DNA of 8,036 nucleotides. Origin: CAYUPY01 sp964446595. Lineage in GTDB: Bacteria; Patescibacteriota; Dojkabacteria; J137; JAEUSD01. Location of the stretch: assembly GCA_964446595.1 (NCBI GenBank), contig CAYUPY010000054.1, forward strand, positions 1 to 8,036. The letters are read 5' to 3'. Of the stretch, positions 5,895 through 8,036 are shown piece after piece (the first letter of the stretch is position 1; each line of letters opens with the position of its first letter). Below the pieces are notes generated by a model. The model was not told the DNA's origin. It did no database searches and saw only the letters and a list, made by a program, of their open reading frames with translations. Position numbers and translations under genes: made by a program.

Positions 5895-5978
5895 GTGAAT
5901 ACGACTGCCCGTCGTTCGTTCCATCTTCAGCTTGGTTTGTGGCTTCGTTCTTTGGCTTTTACCGCACTCTCTTCCTAA
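5895..5978 (+). CDS. Candidate 27-residue leader peptide upstream of pnp
   Basis: A GTG at 5895 is preceded at 8 nt by AAGGA (5882-5886), one of the few Shine-Dalgarno-like sequences in the window. It opens 27 codons ending with TAA at 5976-5978. The peptide is basic and hydrophobic, with Arg at positions 6, 7 and 18, many Leu, and Trp at 16. Its last codons cover the 5' arm of the hairpin in front of pnp, so translation would open that hairpin. An open frame this short can arise by chance, and translation is not shown. Confidence 0.4.
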   Translation: MNTTARRSFHLQLGLWLRSLAFTALSS

Positions 5979-5997
5979 AATATTTTTTAAGAGAGTG
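5965..5997 (+). promoter_or_regulatory. Hairpin masking the pnp ribosome-binding region
   Basis: CACTCTCTT (5965-5973) and AAGAGAGTG (5989-5997) pair perfectly over 9 bp with a 15-nt loop. The 3' arm contains the only purine-rich sequence (AAGAGAG) before ATG 6000. A folded leader would block initiation. The TAA of the leader ORF lies in the loop. In other bacteria PNPase represses its own synthesis through its leader RNA, so a similar circuit is plausible here. Confidence 0.6.
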
Positions 5998-5999
5998 TT

Positions 6000-8036
6000 A
6001 TGCAAAAAACACACACAATATCCACCTCCAAAGGTGATATTACCCTGTCCACAGGGAAGATGGGCTTATTGTCTGCTGGCGCCGTGATGGTGCAAAAGGG
6101 CAATACCGTTCTGCTTGCCACTGCCGATACATCAGGCGGTCGCGATGACATGGACTTCTTCCCATTAACAGTTGAATATCTGGAAAGATACTCAGCTGTT
6201 GGTACTTTATCTGGCTCGCGGTTCAACAAGCGTGAAGGTTTCCCAAACGAAGATGCCATCATCACCGCTCGCCAAGTAGACCACACCATCCGTCCTATGT
6301 TCCCAAAAGGGTTCAAACAGCCAACAAACGTCATTTTGACATTGCTTAGTGCTGACGGAGAAGTTAATCCAGAAGAGCTAACCGTTTTGGGTGCGTCTGC
6401 AGCCTTGATGATTTCTGGTTTACCTTTTGCTGGTCCAGCTGCCAGCGTGATTGTTTCGGTTAACAAGAACGAAGGAATTGAAGTAAATAGCCAGCACACT
6501 CACGATGAAGATGAGTTGCTAGGTCACTTCGTAGTTTCCGGCACAAAAGACCGCGTCCTTAATGTTGAAGGTTGGGGTAAGGAACTGGACGACGAGATGA
6601 TGGATTCTGTTTTAGATGCTGCTTTAGCTTACATCCGTGAGCTATGTGAAGGCCAGATGGCTTTTGCCGAAGGTATCGCTAAGCCACGTATTGAGGTTGA
6701 GGATTCAGCCCCAAATGCAGAACTGACTAGTATTTTCTACGAAAAAGAGCGCGCCCGTCTAGAAGAAGTTATGTACGTAGGCGATAAGATGCAGCGTGAT
6801 GAAAAGATGTCTGAATTTAAGAACTACATTGTGGAGACATATGTGGATGAAGAAAAAGATATCTCTAAGGGCCAATTATTTGATGCTTTGGATTATGTTG
6901 AACGCAAAATCTTGCGTGAGAAAGTGATGAGTGAAGGTAAACGTCTTTCCGGCCGGGCCTTGGATGAAGTGCGAGAATTAGCCGCTGAAGTAGATGTGCT
7001 GCCAAACAATGTGCATGGTAGTGCGTTATTTACTCGTGGCTTGACTCAGTCGCTTTCTATGGTAACACTAGGTTCAACAGCAAAAAGCGTTGGCTTTGAT
7101 GACATGGAAGGTGTAGATACAATCAAAGGGTTTATGCATCACTATAACTTCCCTCCATTTTCTGTAGGAGAAGCTGGTCGTGTGAGCTATCGTCCCGGTC
7201 GACGTGAAATTGGTCACGGAAACATTGGTGAAAACGCTTTGCGCCATATGATTGCTAACCAAGAAGATTTTCCTTACACCGTGCGAGCTGTGTCTGAAAT
7301 TATGACCTCAAACGGTTCTACCTCCATGGCTGCTACTTGTGCTTCCAGTTTGGCTTTGATGGCCGCTGGTGTGCCAATGAAGGCAGCAGTTGGTGGAATT
7401 GGGGTTGGCTTGGTAACAGGTGATGAAGCTCAGAACGACTACCGTTTGCTACTGGACATTGAAGGGATTGAAGATTTCTTTGGCGACATGGACTTTAAAG
7501 TAACCGGTACCCGCAAAGGAATGACCGCAATTCAATTCGAAACCAAGTTACAAGGTGTACGTCCAGAAATTCTAAAAGAGGCGTTTCGCCTAGCGAACAA
7601 AGGTCGTCAGCAAGTACTTGATGTGATGGACTCAGCTATTAGTCAATCTCGCGATCAGTTGTCTCCTTCTGCACCTCGTGTAGAGACTCTAACTATTCCA
7701 ACTGACCGAATTGGGGAACTGATTGGTCCAGGTGGTAAAGTGATTAAGGGTATCGTTGCTGATTCTAAGCAGTATGGTGGCGAAGAAGCAGAAATCGACA
7801 TTAACGATGATGGCCGCGTGAGTGTAACTGCTCATAGCAAGGAACAAATCGACTTTATTAAGTCTAAGATTCGCTTGATTATGGAAGGACCTCAAGAGGG
7901 CGAAGTCTATGAAGCTGAAGTTGTAAGCATTATGGAATACGGGGCCTTTGTAGATATTGGTTCTGGTATTCAAGGTCTAGTGCACATCAGCGAAATTGAT
8001 GGTCAAAAGCGTGTAAATAAGGTAGAAGATTATCTG
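6000..8036 (+). CDS. pnp: Polyribonucleotide nucleotidyltransferase (PNPase), C-terminus cut
   Basis: PNPase is a trimeric phosphorolytic 3'-5' exoribonuclease that releases nucleoside diphosphates and can add tails in reverse. The 679 codons visible cover almost the whole protein. They include the first RNase PH domain (about 5-140), the helical linker (about 235-315), and the second RNase PH domain beginning near LFTRGLTQSL with GRREIGHG (400-407) and SNGSTSM (437-443). The catalytic segment EDFFGDMDFKV carries Asp492 and Asp498, equivalent to E. coli D486 and D492. The KH domain has GPGG at 576-579. The S1 domain starts near 635 and is cut by the window end. Oddities in the first half are FNKR (75-78) in place of the usual FFRR loop and DHTIRPMFP in place of DRPIRPLFP. 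No rpsO lies upstream, unlike the common rpsO-pnp order. Confidence 0.97.
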   Translation, partial: MQKTHTISTSKGDITLSTGKMGLLSAGAVMVQKGNTVLLATADTSGGRDDMDFFPLTVEYLERYSAVGTLSGSRFNKREGFPNEDAIITARQVDHTIRPMFPKGFKQPTNVILTLLSADGEVNPEELTVLGASAALMISGLPFAGPAASVIVSVNKNEGIEVNSQHTHDEDELLGHFVVSGTKDRVLNVEGWGKELDDEMMDSVLDAALAYIRELCEGQMAFAEGIAKPRIEVEDSAPNAELTSIFYEKERARLEEVMYVGDKMQRDEKMSEFKNYIVETYVDEEKDISKGQLFDALDYVERKILREKVMSEGKRLSGRALDEVRELAAEVDVLPNNVHGSALFTRGLTQSLSMVTLGSTAKSVGFDDMEGVDTIKGFMHHYNFPPFSVGEAGRVSYRPGRREIGHGNIGENALRHMIANQEDFPYTVRAVSEIMTSNGSTSMAATCASSLALMAAGVPMKAAVGGIGVGLVTGDEAQNDYRLLLDIEGIEDFFGDMDFKVTGTRKGMTAIQFETKLQGVRPEILKEAFRLANKGRQQVLDVMDSAISQSRDQLSPSAPRVETLTIPTDRIGELIGPGGKVIKGIVADSKQYGGEEAEIDINDDGRVSVTAHSKEQIDFIKSKIRLIMEGPQEGEVYEAEVVSIMEYGAFVDIGSGIQGLVHISEIDGQKRVNKVEDYL

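Noticed and set aside
5895..5990. Possible tRNA or rpsO remnant upstream of pnp
   Set aside because: No cloverleaf or T-arm motif can be drawn, and the short frame has no similarity to ribosomal protein S15.
5987..6499. A 170-codon minus-strand ORF opposite pnp
   Set aside because: It is antisense to a clearly conserved PNPase frame, and its product has no recognisable features.

Overview
The window looks like a bacterial chromosome segment of moderate to low GC, most likely from the Candidate Phyla Radiation (Patescibacteria). The reasons are many family-poor proteins, almost no Shine-Dalgarno sequences, possible leaderless starts, and a PNPase with unusual N-terminal motifs (FNKR, DHTIRP). 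This placement is inference. UGA reads as a normal stop (one gene ends on it, and none occurs inside the pnp frame), which argues against the code-25 lineages. I see no tRNA, rRNA, insertion sequence or CRISPR array.

Left part (1-2862, minus strand). A large unrecognised protein runs off the left edge (1306 to 1). Its leader holds a clear cobalamin (B12) riboswitch with the GGGAA / GGTG-AAATCC / CCGCAAC core and a B12 box. Upstream on the same strand is a membrane-anchored surface protein with a Thr/Ser-rich stalk and three DUF5648-type repeats. A very strong 13-bp hairpin separates the two genes.

Middle (2964-4635, plus strand). A divergent promoter region drives a tight pair: a KamB/NpmA-like 16S rRNA A1408 methyltransferase and, one base downstream, a DUF371 protein, a family best known from archaea. 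Next comes a 57-codon ORF, not called by simple length cut-offs, which overlaps the start of an acidic 124-residue protein as TAATG. This two-gene unit has its own TTGAGT-N17-TATATT promoter. The promoter sits almost on the ATG (possible leaderless mRNA) and lies inside a 7-bp inverted repeat that could be an operator.

Right part (4650-8036). A convergent minus-strand gene encodes an unrecognised protein with a possible Cys-His-Asp, transglutaminase-like arrangement. Divergent from it is pnp, cut by the right edge in its S1 domain. Its leader of about 140 nt holds a 27-codon candidate leader peptide and a 9-bp hairpin that masks the pnp ribosome-binding region. The leader ORF stops in the hairpin loop, an arrangement that suggests translational control.

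The two most distinctive regulatory findings are the B12 riboswitch in front of an unknown protein and the pnp uORF/hairpin leader. The KamB-like/DUF371 pair and the 57/124-residue module are the most unusual coding content.
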